This document shows, piece after piece, positions 13,857 through 20,629 of a DNA stretch of 41,956 bases (positions within the stretch are counted from its first letter, which is position 1; each line of letters starts with the position of its first letter). The notes below the pieces were generated by a model that saw only the letters and a list, made by a program, of their open reading frames with translations, did no database searches and was not told the origin of the DNA. This stretch comes from a virus, in the IMG/VR virus record IMGVR_UViG_3300046675_000209, positions 1 to 41,956 of that record; one strand, 5' to 3'. A program made the translations under genes and the position numbers.

Positions 13857-15692
13857 TCACATGCTGGCTAGCTCCGCCTCGCTCGCCTCGCTGTCGTCCT
13901 CGCTGTCACGGGCGGGCAGTCGCCGCCATTCGAGCGTGACTCGGTCTTCAATGGCGATGTATTTCTTACTCACCGGGTCCCGGCCCGGTCCGATGCTCAC
14001 TCCCGTGAGGAACAGGCTCAGGAAGTTGCGCCGCTCGAACACATCCCACTCGGCCCACTTTGAGCCCGGACCAATCGGGTCGGCCGCCTCGGCGTCAATG
14101 TTCGGCGCGAACCATTCCGCAGGGAGCCGGGTAACCTCCGCCGTCTGTGAGTCCAGCACGGCGAGCCGGGACACACATTCCGTCTCGTACTCCCGGTACT
14201 GCGTGATCGTCGCGCGCCACATGTCTAGCTCGTCGCGTCCCCGGTACATGCCTGCCCTACGGTCCGCTTGCAGCTCTGTGATGCTCGTACGCACGTGGTC
14301 GAGGTGGGCCCGAGTCTCGCGCTGCTCCTCGGCCACTCCGGCGAGATCCGTCTGAGCGGCGAACCGGAGCGCTGCTGCTGCCACCCATTCGCGGTCGTCG
14401 GCATCGTCCATGTCGGCGTTTGCCAGCCGTGCCCACACCCGCCGGGCGACGTGATCGTCGGCGATGTCTCGGCGCACTGAGAGGCCGCCGTGCCCCTTCG
14501 GGTTGCTGCACATGTACGCGGTGCCGTTCCGGGAGCCTTGCCCCCCTGCTTTCGCGCCGCCGTTCGTCTGGCCTACGGCGCCCCGGCACGCTCCGCACGT
14601 GGTGAACCGCCACCCGCTCAGGAGTGTTGCCTCAGCCTCCCCAGCGAGCCGTCTCTGTGGCTGTGAGCGGGCCTTGCGGAGCTCCTGGAGAGCCAGCCAC
14701 TCAGCGCCGGAAATGATGCCCGTGTGGGGTGCCAGCGGCTTTCCGGTCTCATCCCGCGCGATCACGTTGTCGTACGCGCCGCCACGCTTCACGCGCTCGA
14801 CGGCGAAACCTCCGATAGCGGGATGCCGGAGCAGCGAGCGCACGGTCTGAGGGAGCCAGCGGAAGTCGGCATCGTCCCGGAGGATGCGTCGCGCCTTGAG
14901 CTGTGCCAGCCGCTTTTCGGTACCTCGCTGCTCGGTCGCTCCGGGCGCCGTGACTCGGTCGGCTGTGAGCTTGGCCGCTATGGCGTTATCGCTCATTCCC
15001 TCGGTGCTCATCTTGATCATGTCTTTGACGGTTTCCACGCGCTCGGGGTGCTCGTCGTCGGGCACTAGCACGCTGACTGTCAGCGGTCCTTTCTTCACAC
15101 GCTCGGCCTTGAGACCGAATGGAGGTTGCGAGGAGTGCCAGCCGCCCACGGATGCGATTTGCTCTTTTGCACCCTTGAGTCGTTCCGCCTTGATATCCGA
15201 GTCCTGCTTTGCCAGGGCCGCGATAAGAGCGAAGATCGCTACGCCAATTGCATTGCTCGTGTCGAGGAACGGCTCGTGCACGGAAATGAAGCGCACGCCG
15301 TATTTTTTGAATTCTTTGTCAATTGCCAGCGCTTCGTGTGCGCCTTGGCGTGTGAGCCGGGAGAGTTCGTTGCAGATCACTACGTCGACTTCTCCGGCGC
15401 GTACCGCGTCCATCATCTTTTCGAATCCGGGCCGGATGACGGACGGGTCCCACCCGGAGCGGCCGACGTCCTTGAACGTACGCTCCGGGGTCACCTCCCA
15501 CGTAGGCTGGCCGGGCACCGTCGAGCGCGCTGCTGCTTGCGCGGTACCCGCCGCTATCTGCGCTTCTGGCGACGCTTCGGACGCGTCCTGGCGAGCCTTG
15601 GACTGCCGAGCGTAGATCGCTACGCGTACGACGTCGAGCTTGTGTGTCTCGATGGTCGAGAGGAAGGGTGACATCCCTTGATCATGTCGCAT
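13857..15692 (-). CDS. int: Large serine integrase (phiC31-type recombinase)
   Basis: A 611-residue large serine recombinase that integrates and excises the phage at attP/attB. The N-terminal resolvase domain has the nucleophilic serine in VAIYARQS (Ser31), then RTFKDVGRSGWDP, the VICNELSRLTRQG segment and ALAKQDSDIKAERLKGAKEQ. The recombinase domain follows (GGFAVERVKRGG, GIISGAEWLALQELR), then a zinc ribbon with cysteines in FTTCGACRGAV and YMCSNPKGHGG, a coiled coil (about 455-520) and a C-terminal tail including WDVFERRNFLSLFLTGVSIGPG. Length is typical of phiC31-like integrases. Start ATG at 15692 has AGGGCCCC upstream. It is monocistronic, with a candidate attP just upstream and a terminator just downstream. 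Confidence 0.95.
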   Translation of the reverse strand: MRHDQGMSPFLSTIETHKLDVVRVAIYARQSKARQDASEASPEAQIAAGTAQAAARSTVPGQPTWEVTPERTFKDVGRSGWDPSVIRPGFEKMMDAVRAGEVDVVICNELSRLTRQGAHEALAIDKEFKKYGVRFISVHEPFLDTSNAIGVAIFALIAALAKQDSDIKAERLKGAKEQIASVGGWHSSQPPFGLKAERVKKGPLTVSVLVPDDEHPERVETVKDMIKMSTEGMSDNAIAAKLTADRVTAPGATEQRGTEKRLAQLKARRILRDDADFRWLPQTVRSLLRHPAIGGFAVERVKRGGAYDNVIARDETGKPLAPHTGIISGAEWLALQELRKARSQPQRRLAGEAEATLLSGWRFTTCGACRGAVGQTNGGAKAGGQGSRNGTAYMCSNPKGHGGLSVRRDIADDHVARRVWARLANADMDDADDREWVAAAALRFAAQTDLAGVAEEQRETRAHLDHVRTSITELQADRRAGMYRGRDELDMWRATITQYREYETECVSRLAVLDSQTAEVTRLPAEWFAPNIDAEAADPIGPGSKWAEWDVFERRNFLSLFLTGVSIGPGRDPVSKKYIAIEDRVTLEWRRLPARDSEDDSEASEAELASM

Positions 15693-15726
15693 GGGGCCCT
15701 GACCTGCTCCTTCTTTGGGGAAACTG

Positions 15727-15780
15727 GTGACCTAGTTAGTTTCGCATGGACCTGAGTCCAAAGGCAACTAACTTGCTCCC
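15727..15780. other. attP: Candidate attP site
   Basis: A long imperfect dyad 35 bp upstream of the integrase start. GTTAGTT (15735-15741) pairs with AACTAAC (15766-15772) and TGGAC (15747-15751) with GTCCA (15756-15760); both pairs have exactly the same centre, at 15753/15754. Extra outer matches extend it to about 54 bp. Serine-integrase attP sites are ~50-bp imperfect palindromes with a central dinucleotide crossover and often lie beside int, as in phiC31. The central dinucleotide here is TG on the plus strand. No host attB can be seen. Confidence 0.7.
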
Positions 15781-15833
15781 TGGGGCGCGCGCCTGAGCTG
15801 CAAGGACTCACCCACAAGCCTAGGCTGGCCAGC

Positions 15834-16037
15834 ATGAAGGAGTACCGCCGGATCACCGGGTGTATGGCACGGCCAGCGGCCGACAAGCTGTGGCATGAGC
15901 TGGCCGCGTTCCGCCGTGCGACCGGCCAGCCGCGCACCTTCACCCGCCGGAAGTACGGCACCGGGTACGCCCTGTACGAGGTCACAGAAATGCCCCGCCC
16001 GGAGGATGATCCGGACGGGGCAGATGCTGCTTCCTAG
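15834..16037 (+). CDS. Small basic protein divergent from integrase
   Basis: A 67-residue plus-strand protein, MKEYRRITGCMARPAADKLW..., with a basic N-terminal two-thirds (RRATGQPRTFTRRKYG) and an acidic C-terminus (RPEDDPDGADAAS). Codons are strongly GC-biased at position three, supporting a real gene. It has no clear Shine-Dalgarno, but TAGGCT (15821-15826) would be a -10 box placing the transcript start almost at the ATG, so a leaderless message is possible. It is divergent from int with attP between them, and its last codons overlap the terminator of the opposing operon. No family recognised; a regulator or recombination accessory role is only inferred from location. Confidence 0.6.
   Translation: MKEYRRITGCMARPAADKLWHELAAFRRATGQPRTFTRRKYGTGYALYEVTEMPRPEDDPDGADAAS
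15991..16022 (-). terminator. Strong terminator for the 16865-16034 operon
   Basis: TGCCCCG and CCGGA (15991-16003) pair with TCCGG and CGGGGCA (16010-16022), giving a 12-bp interrupted stem. On the minus strand it is followed by TTTCTGT. It lies inside the C-terminal coding region of the convergent plus-strand gene. Confidence 0.7.
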
Positions 16038-16210
16038 CGTGCCGCTACTGGCTTTCCGATACGTGCTCGCCGACAGGCCCTGTACAGCCGCTGGCCGTCC
16101 TCGCAGCCTGCCGAGGGGGCCGGAGTGCTCACACACACGGGGCACGGCTTACAGGCCGGATCACGCGGGCTCAGATGGTTGAGGTACACCACCCACCATT
16201 CCGGGCTCAC
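16034..16210 (-). CDS. 58-residue Cys-rich protein
   Basis: Starts at a GTG at 16210 that overlaps the stop of the upstream gene (GTGA) and ends at 16034. The sequence begins SPEWWVVYLNHLSPRDPACK after the initiator, then CPVCV, a later cysteine pair (GCEDG and YRACRR) and a basic end RARIGKPVAAR. Four cysteines in CxxCxxC-like spacing indicate probable zinc binding. It is coupled to 16207-16539. Unknown function. Its stop region overlaps the end of the opposing plus-strand gene by four bases. Confidence 0.65.
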   Translation of the reverse strand: MSPEWWVVYLNHLSPRDPACKPCPVCVSTPAPSAGCEDGQRLYRACRRARIGKPVAAR

Positions 16211-16539
16211 AGCGATACGCCCTCGACGAATTCCTCGAAGATCCGCACTTGCTGCGCAACCTTGGCGGCCAGCGTCGGCCAGGTAGGCGCGTCTACGGTC
16301 TGTTCGAGCTTTCCGACGTAAGGCCGGTCGTAGTCGCTGGCATTCGCCTTGATCCGGTCGACGTGCCATGGCGCCGTTGCGTACCAATGCGCACCACTCT
16401 CCGAGAACACGGGGTCGGGCACAGATTGGAACGAACGCCACCCGTCCGGCAGGGACTCACAGTCGGTCGCTGAGCCCTGCCCACGGGTGGGAGAGGCAAG
16501 CGACATTCGCAGCGCCGGAGCGCTGTCCGCTTGGGTCAT
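16207..16539 (-). CDS. Hypothetical protein
   Basis: A 110-residue protein starting MTQADSAPALRMSLASPTRG. The middle region SFQSVPDPVFSESGAHWYATAPWHVDRIKA is followed by an amphipathic helix (PTWPTLAAKVAQQVRIFEEFVEGVSL). No family recognised. The ATG at 16539 has only a distant AGGA; an internal ATG at residue 12 is possible. It is in an operon with the Cys-rich protein downstream. Confidence 0.65.
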   Translation of the reverse strand: MTQADSAPALRMSLASPTRGQGSATDCESLPDGWRSFQSVPDPVFSESGAHWYATAPWHVDRIKANASDYDRPYVGKLEQTVDAPTWPTLAAKVAQQVRIFEEFVEGVSL

Positions 16540-16598
16540 TTTTCGATTGTCCTAACGGGGTGTCAGGTGCCCCGGCGAGTACCGGGCGCACTGCCAGG

Positions 16599-16835
16599 CT
16601 AACGCTCCGTGTGATCCCCGTCACCGGTTTCGCCAACTGTGTACGTCGTGTGGCCGACCTGGACGCAGCACGCCCCCGCCTCAAGGCTGTTCGCCGCATC
16701 CTCGGCCCGTGCGCTGAGTTCGTCCTTGCACAGGAAGTACCAGCCGGTCGCGAGCCGCCGGAGCTCCGCGACTAACTCGGTACGCGTGCCGCTCTCGGTC
16801 ATGTGCTGGCCGATCACCGTCTGAGTGCATGTCAT
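16599..16835 (-). CDS. Hypothetical small protein
   Basis: A 78-residue protein starting MTCTQTVIGQHMTESGTRTE. A helical centre (LVAELRRLATGWYFLCKDELSARAEDAANSLE) is followed by a short beta segment (CCVQVGHTTYTVGE). Longer starts add a doubtful MPALADTLCG. No family recognised. It is about 60 bp upstream of the next gene in the same direction, probably in the same transcription unit. Confidence 0.55.
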   Translation of the reverse strand: MTCTQTVIGQHMTESGTRTELVAELRRLATGWYFLCKDELSARAEDAANSLEAGACCVQVGHTTYTVGETGDGDHTER

Positions 16836-16919
16836 GCCACAGAGCGTATCGGCCAGCGCTGGCACCCTGGAAGGGTCTTAGGGCCCACCAAAGGTCCCGG
16901 CGGAGCCCTGTGCGCCTCT

Positions 16920-17420
16920 CTAAGCGCCTCTCGTGTACTCGCCGGGCAACTCCCCCGGTCCGGCCGTCCCCGGCTCGTCAAGGCTCAGCCTGAACCTCAG
17001 CGTGGCTACGTCGAGCTCGCCGGTATCGATGAGCTTGTGATCGTCGTGTTCCCAGTAGCGGGGTACGACGAGCTGTGCGGCGAACGGGATGGACTCCCAC
17101 GCCGGGAAGTGAACCGAGGGCTCACCCAAGGGCGCACCGCCCGCCCATTCCTGCTCGCCTAGCCAGCGGTCGTGGCCGAAGCGTCCTCGCGCTGTGACTC
17201 GCACGTGGGCGCCGCCGGTAAGCCTGCTCGCGCACAACCCGTAAGTCCGGAGTGCCTTGATCAGTTCGGAACGGTCTAGGACCACCTCGCACACGGGACC
17301 ACATTGGTACGGCTCCCAGTGCCAGGCCTGCCACCCGCTCCGGTAGTCGACGAACGCACCTTGTGAGGGATCGTCGTACCGGTAGTCGATGAAGATGTTG
17401 ATCGTAGGGTGGTAACTCAT
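16920..17420 (-). CDS. Hypothetical protein
   Basis: A 166-residue protein starting MSYHPTINIFIDYRYDDPSQ, rich in aromatic residues (RSGWQAWHWEPYQCGPVCEV, EHDDHKLIDTG). It is probably a mixed alpha/beta soluble protein. No motif recognised. It is preceded by an unusually AT-rich leader with a repeated operator-like sequence (17504-17550), so it is likely individually regulated. The ATG at 17420 is the only good start. Confidence 0.6.
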   Translation of the reverse strand: MSYHPTINIFIDYRYDDPSQGAFVDYRSGWQAWHWEPYQCGPVCEVVLDRSELIKALRTYGLCASRLTGGAHVRVTARGRFGHDRWLGEQEWAGGAPLGEPSVHFPAWESIPFAAQLVVPRYWEHDDHKLIDTGELDVATLRFRLSLDEPGTAGPGELPGEYTRGA

Positions 17421-17503
17421 ATCTATGCGCCGCTCCGCATGTTGTGGGGGGTGTACTCACCATAAGCGGACATTTGCATTCCGCCTAACATGAGCCTGCC
17501 TAA

Positions 17504-17550
17504 TGAATATCTACCGGCCGGTAGTATTCAGTACCCGCAAGTAGTATTCA
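17504..17550. promoter_or_regulatory. Operator-like cluster upstream of 16920-17420
   Basis: GTAGTATTCA occurs twice (17521-17530 and 17541-17550), exactly 20 bp apart, and an inverse TGAATATCTAC lies at 17504-17514. The first copy overlaps a perfect 14-bp palindrome CTACCGGCCGGTAG (17511-17524). Three similar half-sites on the same face of the helix suggest a transcription-factor site distinct from the 15-copy palindrome. A TTGACC at 17562-17557 on the minus strand may be a -35 box. Confidence 0.5.
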
Positions 17551-17574
17551 CCGCTAGGTCAAGGGAACGCAAAG

Positions 17575-17602
17575 AGGGGCGTAGCCCGTAGGCCACGCCC
17601 CT
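17575..17602 (-). terminator. Terminator after 17619-18215
   Basis: AGGGGCGT (17575-17582) and ACGCCCCT (17595-17602) form an 8-bp stem. On the minus strand it is followed by CTTTGCGTT. It starts 4 bases beyond palindrome copy 6. Confidence 0.65.
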
Positions 17603-17606
17603 TAGT

Positions 17607-17620
17607 GGGTAAATTTACTC
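17607..17620. repeat. Palindrome copy 6 (GGGTAAATTTACTC)
   Basis: Overlaps the TGA stop (17621-17619) of the zinc-ribbon protein gene and directly precedes its terminator. Confidence 0.9.
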
Positions 17621-18215
17621 AGTAGACCAACGTGGCGCCCGGGTACTGCGCCGCAATCTCCGCCCATATCTGACGCGTGATCGCTCCGTTGTGGCGACGC
17701 ACCCGCACACTCGGATGAATGAGCGCTCCGGCAGCCTTTACGTGGAGCTTGCCATCCCGCTTGTACGCCTCGCCGAGTGCGATGTCCCCATACCGCGCAC
17801 CCAGTCGCTCATCACACATCCGCTCGTAAGCAGCCTCAGCCTCTTTGCCCGCTTGCGTCGACAGGACTCCGACCCCTCCGCACTGGAAGCACCATCCGCC
17901 AGCAACCTTGCCCCACATCGGGTTACGGCGCTCACCGTCGCAGCGACCGCAGGTGACAGTCCCGAAGCGGATCGAGCGAGGCTTGAGCGGCGCAACCTCC
18001 GGCGCGACATCCTCGGTCACCGTCACGGCCTGCTCGATGATGCGGCTCACTCCGGTGCGGTACTCGACACCCTCAGCATCGATGATGATCACGTCGACAA
18101 CGTAGTGGTTCGGGCCGATGTTGCGGGTGACGTACTCGACGAGCGTGCCAGTGGCCACCTTGTACGTGCCGGTCTTTGTGCTGCCCGTGTGCGCCGTAAC
18201 CGTTGTGGTGACCAT
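17619..18215 (-). CDS. Zinc-ribbon hypothetical protein
   Basis: A 198-residue protein starting MVTTTVTAHTGSTKTGTYKV. After an N-terminal beta region (YVTRNIGPNHYVVDVIIIDAEG) it has a zinc-ribbon with TCGRCDGERRNP and WCFQCGGVG, then a helical, basic C-terminal domain (AAYERMCDERLGARYGD, RVRRHNGAITRQIWAEIAAQ). It may bind nucleic acid, but no family is certain. A GCAGGGAGCGGGAA ribosome site precedes the ATG. A TTGTGC-N18-TAGTGT pair lies in the hairpin just upstream. Confidence 0.7.
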   Translation of the reverse strand: MVTTTVTAHTGSTKTGTYKVATGTLVEYVTRNIGPNHYVVDVIIIDAEGVEYRTGVSRIIEQAVTVTEDVAPEVAPLKPRSIRFGTVTCGRCDGERRNPMWGKVAGGWCFQCGGVGVLSTQAGKEAEAAYERMCDERLGARYGDIALGEAYKRDGKLHVKAAGALIHPSVRVRRHNGAITRQIWAEIAAQYPGATLVY

Positions 18216-18254
18216 TTCCCGCTCCCTGCTGTGTGTGTCGTACTAACAGGCCAA

Positions 18255-18284
18255 ACACTAAGGGGGCTGCGCCCGTAGGCACAA
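18255..18284 (-). promoter_or_regulatory. Candidate promoter for 17619-18215
   Basis: On the minus strand, TTGTGC (18284-18279), 18 bp, TAGTGT (18260-18255). The palindrome copy 7 is 10 bp upstream of the -35. It overlaps a terminator stem, so the element is compact. The -35 is weak compared with 19078 and 19405. Confidence 0.4.
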
Positions 18285-18291
18285 CCCCCTT
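18260..18291 (-). terminator. Terminator after 18313-19017
   Basis: AAGGGGG (18260-18266) and CCCCCTT (18285-18291), with an inner GCGCCCGTAGGC loop. It begins just after palindrome copy 7. Confidence 0.65.
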
Positions 18292-18294
18292 GGT

Positions 18295-18308
18295 GGGTAA
18301 ATTTACCC
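18295..18308. repeat. Palindrome copy 7 (GGGTAAATTTACCC)
   Basis: A perfect copy 4 bases after the TAG stop of 18313-19017 and before its terminator. Confidence 0.95.
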
Positions 18309-18312
18309 GGCT

Positions 18313-19017
18313 CTACTCCGCAGCCTCGGCCGGAACGACTCGGAACGTGCTCGTCGGCAGGTCGCGCCCCTCGAACTCCCGGGCACCCTTGAGCGCGTTC
18401 TCGTGACTCTGGGACCAGCGAACGACGCTGTACGTGTACTGCGGCCCGGCCTCTTCCTTGTCTGCCTCGCGGTCAAAGGTGCTGGCCAGACTGTCGGAGT
18501 CGGCCAGCCATGCACGCACGGCGCCCTTGCGATCCAGCGGCGCATCCTCCGTATGGGATCCGAGCCACCATTCCTCGCCACCCTCGCCGAGCAAGTACAC
18601 GACGTCGAAGAACTTGGAGTCGCTGCGCACTGCAATCCGGCCAGCCCGGACAGCCGCGATGAACCGGACTTTCTCCGCCCGGTGCCCGAATGCCTGCTGC
18701 CGGTGAAGCTTGGCCGTCGCCCACATATCCTCGCGCTGCTCGACCGCATACGTGTAGATCGCGTTCGCGCTGTTACGCGTGCTCACCGTTCCGTCCGGGT
18801 GGGTGACTGTCGTCTTGCGTGCCATTTCGTCCGCTCCCTCGCTGTCAATCGACCGCAGCACGTTACCACACATGTCCAGGTTTTCACCGTAAGCGTCGAA
18901 TTCGACCATGTACCGGTCCGGGCCACGCTCGCCCGGTCCCTTCACGGTCCCTCGCCACCCCTTGGCTTCCACCACGGGTCCGACGTACTCGACTCGGTCA
19001 CCCGCGCTGTGCGTCAT
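18313..19017 (-). CDS. Hypothetical two-part protein
   Basis: A 234-residue protein. Residues 1-63 (MTHSAGDRVEYVGPVVEAKG...) look like a small KOW/SH3-type beta barrel (WRGTVKGPGERGPDRYMVEF). The rest (MARKTTVTHPDGTVSTRNSA...) is a separate domain with YTYAVEQREDMWATAKLHRQ and a second region ending FRVVPAEAAE. An internal ATG at residue 65 has a strong GAGGGAGCGGACGAA ribosome site, so a shorter second product may be made. No function recognised. It has its own TTGACA promoter and a terminator. Confidence 0.65.
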   Translation of the reverse strand: MTHSAGDRVEYVGPVVEAKGWRGTVKGPGERGPDRYMVEFDAYGENLDMCGNVLRSIDSEGADEMARKTTVTHPDGTVSTRNSANAIYTYAVEQREDMWATAKLHRQQAFGHRAEKVRFIAAVRAGRIAVRSDSKFFDVVYLLGEGGEEWWLGSHTEDAPLDRKGAVRAWLADSDSLASTFDREADKEEAGPQYTYSVVRWSQSHENALKGAREFEGRDLPTSTFRVVPAEAAE

Positions 19018-19048
19018 GCTGCCCTCCCTTGCTCTCGTACTGTGGGCA

Positions 19049-19078
19049 AAGCTATGGGCCCGGCGGAGTGCATGTCAA
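19049..19078 (-). promoter_or_regulatory. sigma70-type promoter for 18313-19017
   Basis: On the minus strand TTGACA (19078-19073), 18-bp spacer, TAGCTT (19054-19049), ending 31 bp before the ATG. Palindrome copy 8 lies exactly 19 bp upstream of the -35 box. Confidence 0.6.
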
Positions 19079-19094
19079 CACTCACGCCGGACCC
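19056..19094 (-). terminator. Hairpin after 19106-19333, overlapping a promoter
   Basis: GGGcCCGGCG (19056-19065) pairs with CGCCGGaCCC (19085-19094) with an inner AGTG/CACT pair. The loop contains the TTGACA box. In the minus direction it would terminate 19106-19333 while the DNA also starts the next transcript. Confidence 0.5.
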
Positions 19095-19097
19095 AGT

Positions 19098-19111
19098 GGG
19101 TAAATTTACCC
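19098..19111. repeat. Palindrome copy 8 (GGGTAAATTTACCC)
   Basis: A perfect copy. Its internal TAA (19108-19106 on the minus strand) is the stop codon of 19106-19333. Confidence 0.95.
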
Positions 19112-19333
19112 GGTGACCCACACGCGGACGACGCTGTCAGCGAGGAACGTGCGCGTGCTGGACAGGCCGTCACCCTTGTCCCGTACCTCGATCCGGTCCT
19201 GAGCACCGGGCGCGTTCACCTCGATCAGTCGGACGGCCGCTATCTCGGCGAACGCCAGGTCACCCACTCCGCAACGCGTGTCGTACCGGTCGCCCGGGAT
19301 CAGTTCGTCCGCCCGCATCTCAATGATGACCAT
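19106..19333 (-). CDS. Hypothetical beta-rich small protein
   Basis: A 75-residue protein, MVIIEMRADELIPGDRYDTR..., with an SH3/KOW-like look (AEIAAVRLIEVNAPGAQDRIEV, then SVVRVWVTG). ATG at 19333 has a GCGAGGAGCAAGAC ribosome site. The last codon is GGG and the stop TAA is provided by palindrome copy 8. It has its own promoter at 19405-19376. Unknown role; it resembles other small proteins with ADELxPGD motifs in phages that may bind DNA or RNA, but this is uncertain. Confidence 0.65.
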   Translation of the reverse strand: MVIIEMRADELIPGDRYDTRCGVGDLAFAEIAAVRLIEVNAPGAQDRIEVRDKGDGLSSTRTFLADSVVRVWVTG

Positions 19334-19375
19334 GTCTTGCTCCTCGCTGCGCTGCCGTTGTGCTTACGACGGCGG

Positions 19376-19405
19376 ACAGTAGGCGCATGCCGCACGGCCG
19401 GTCAA
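19376..19405 (-). promoter_or_regulatory. sigma70-type promoter for 19106-19333
   Basis: On the minus strand TTGACC (19405-19400), 18-bp spacer, TACTGT (19381-19376). Palindrome copy 9 is exactly 19 bp upstream of the -35, the same spacing as at the neighbouring promoter. Confidence 0.6.
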
Positions 19406-19424
19406 CCGTTCCGGCGGATCCAGT

Positions 19425-19438
19425 GGGTAAATTTACCC
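19425..19438. repeat. Palindrome copy 9 (GGGTAAATTTACCC)
   Basis: A perfect copy upstream of the promoter at 19405-19376. The gap 19439-19553 has two CCGGATGAGC repeats on the minus strand and no supported gene. Confidence 0.95.
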
Positions 19439-19553
19439 GGCTCATCCGGGCGAACGGGCGCCTGACCAGGGGATGTAACGAATCGGCATACGCTACGCCC
19501 GTAGACGTCGCGCGCTGCTCATCCGGACGTGCCAGCCTCCAAGTAATGAACGA

Positions 19554-19592
19554 GCGGAGGGGAAGGCTTGACCAGCGCCAGTCCCCCTCCGC
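19554..19592 (-). terminator. Terminator after 19602-19775
   Basis: GCGGAGGGG (19554-19562) and CCCCTCCGC (19584-19592) form a perfect 9-bp stem, 10 bp after the stop codon. Confidence 0.65.
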
Positions 19593-19601
19593 CCGAGCTC
19601 G

Positions 19602-19775
19602 CTACGCGGATTCCCGCCGGAGGTTTGCGATCAGCGGCACGGCGTCGGCCAGCGAATGCCGCACGGTGCTGATTACCTCGCCCTCGGCATTCGCCGTGAC
19701 GAATTCGACGTTGAATCCGGTACGCATGCGGGTGGCCGTGACGGTGTGGCCGGAGCGGAGCTTGAAAGTCTGCAT
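19602..19775 (-). CDS. 57-residue hypothetical protein
   Basis: A short protein, MQTFKLRSGHTVTATRMRTG..., continuing with FNVEFVTANAEGEVISTVRHSL and ending with NLRRESA. It seems to be a compact beta-hairpin protein with a C-terminal helix. The ATG at 19775 has a strong GGAAGGGAACCCGAC ribosome site; stop is 10 bp before a perfect terminator hairpin. It follows the sigma-like gene by 32 bp and is likely cotranscribed with it. Function unknown. Confidence 0.7.
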   Translation of the reverse strand: MQTFKLRSGHTVTATRMRTGFNVEFVTANAEGEVISTVRHSLADAVPLIANLRRESA

Positions 19776-19807
19776 GTCGGGTTCCCTTCCTGGTTACGGC
19801 GGATGAC

Positions 19808-20629
19808 TTAAGCGGCGAACGCCAACTCGGCCACGGCCAGCGCACCGGCGAGGTACAGCTCCCGGAAGCGCTCTTTGCCCTTGCAGCGAATGACGGTGAT
19901 CCGGGACTCGGCCACGCCCAGCGCCTCGGCGATCTCCGCGTCACGTTCCATGTGGGGCACCGGCGAGATGCCGTAGGTCGCGCGGAGCGTGAAAGCCTGC
20001 TGACGGCCCATACGAGCCAGCGTGGCGTGCACGGCGTCCCGGATTGCCCGGCGGCGTTCCTGGTTCATGTCAGAGGCTTCTATGAGCTCTGCGGGCATCC
20101 CCAGGGTGTCGGCCAGCATGTCGGCCAGCGTCGCGCCATCCCCGCTCGGGGCCGGTGCGTCGAGGTGGGTGACTCCCTGCCATGCCATGCGCGCTGCGTT
20201 GGCCATGTCCGGTGTCATGCGCTCGCGACCGAGGACACCGTCCGGTCGGACCGCTTCCCGCTCAGCCGCGTACGGGTCTCCCCCGGTCTCGGCGAGGCAC
20301 TGCTCAAACCGGCGTGACGTCGACTCGCTGACACCCTGCCGAGTCTCGGCCCGTCGGTGCTCACCCATGTCGCCGCTCACGTACCGGTCGACGTATGAGA
20401 AGAACTCCCCCACCGATCCGCCCCGGAAGGTCTCAAGGCACTTCCAGACGCGTATCCGGCCTACCTGTGCCAGGTCCTCGGCGAGGTCTGCGTCGCGCGC
20501 CCCGCTGGACGTCGCGTGCTTGCTGGCGAGCTGGCCGATGCGCGGTTCGAGTGCGGTGAGTACGTCGGCGATGGCGCCGAGGTCGTTTGCTGCTGCTGCG
20601 TTGATCTGCTCGATCGTGATGTCGATCAT
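19808..20629 (-). CDS. Sigma-factor-like transcription protein
   Basis: A 273-residue protein starting MIDITIEQINAAAANDLGAI. Residues about 48-95 (LAEDLAQVGRIRVWKCLETF, then EFFSYVDRYVSGDMGEHRRA) resemble sigma-70 region 2 (AxDLxQEGxIxLWxxxxxFD...FxxYxxxxIxxxM), which binds core polymerase and the -10. Residues about 228-256 (DAEIAEALGVAESRITVIRC onward) form a clear sigma region 4-like HTH. The middle is long and acidic (VTHLDAPAPSGDGATLADML). A start at 20782 would run through the promoter and is rejected; the ATG at 20629 has CGGAG upstream. A copy of the early motif lies 41 bp upstream, so the gene may be in its own regulon. It might instead be a DNA-binding protein that only borrows the sigma fold. 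Confidence 0.75.
   Translation of the reverse strand: MIDITIEQINAAAANDLGAIADVLTALEPRIGQLASKHATSSGARDADLAEDLAQVGRIRVWKCLETFRGGSVGEFFSYVDRYVSGDMGEHRRAETRQGVSESTSRRFEQCLAETGGDPYAAEREAVRPDGVLGRERMTPDMANAARMAWQGVTHLDAPAPSGDGATLADMLADTLGMPAELIEASDMNQERRRAIRDAVHATLARMGRQQAFTLRATYGISPVPHMERDAEIAEALGVAESRITVIRCKGKERFRELYLAGALAVAELAFAA

Noticed and set aside
13554-13871. 105-codon plus-strand frame between tRNA-like genes and int
   Set aside because: Runs through the DnaA-box dyad and the integrase terminator and ends in int; composition is unlike the real genes.
19439-19553. 15-codon frame MPIRYIPWSGARSPG just before palindrome copy 9
   Set aside because: Too short and without ribosome site; probably chance.
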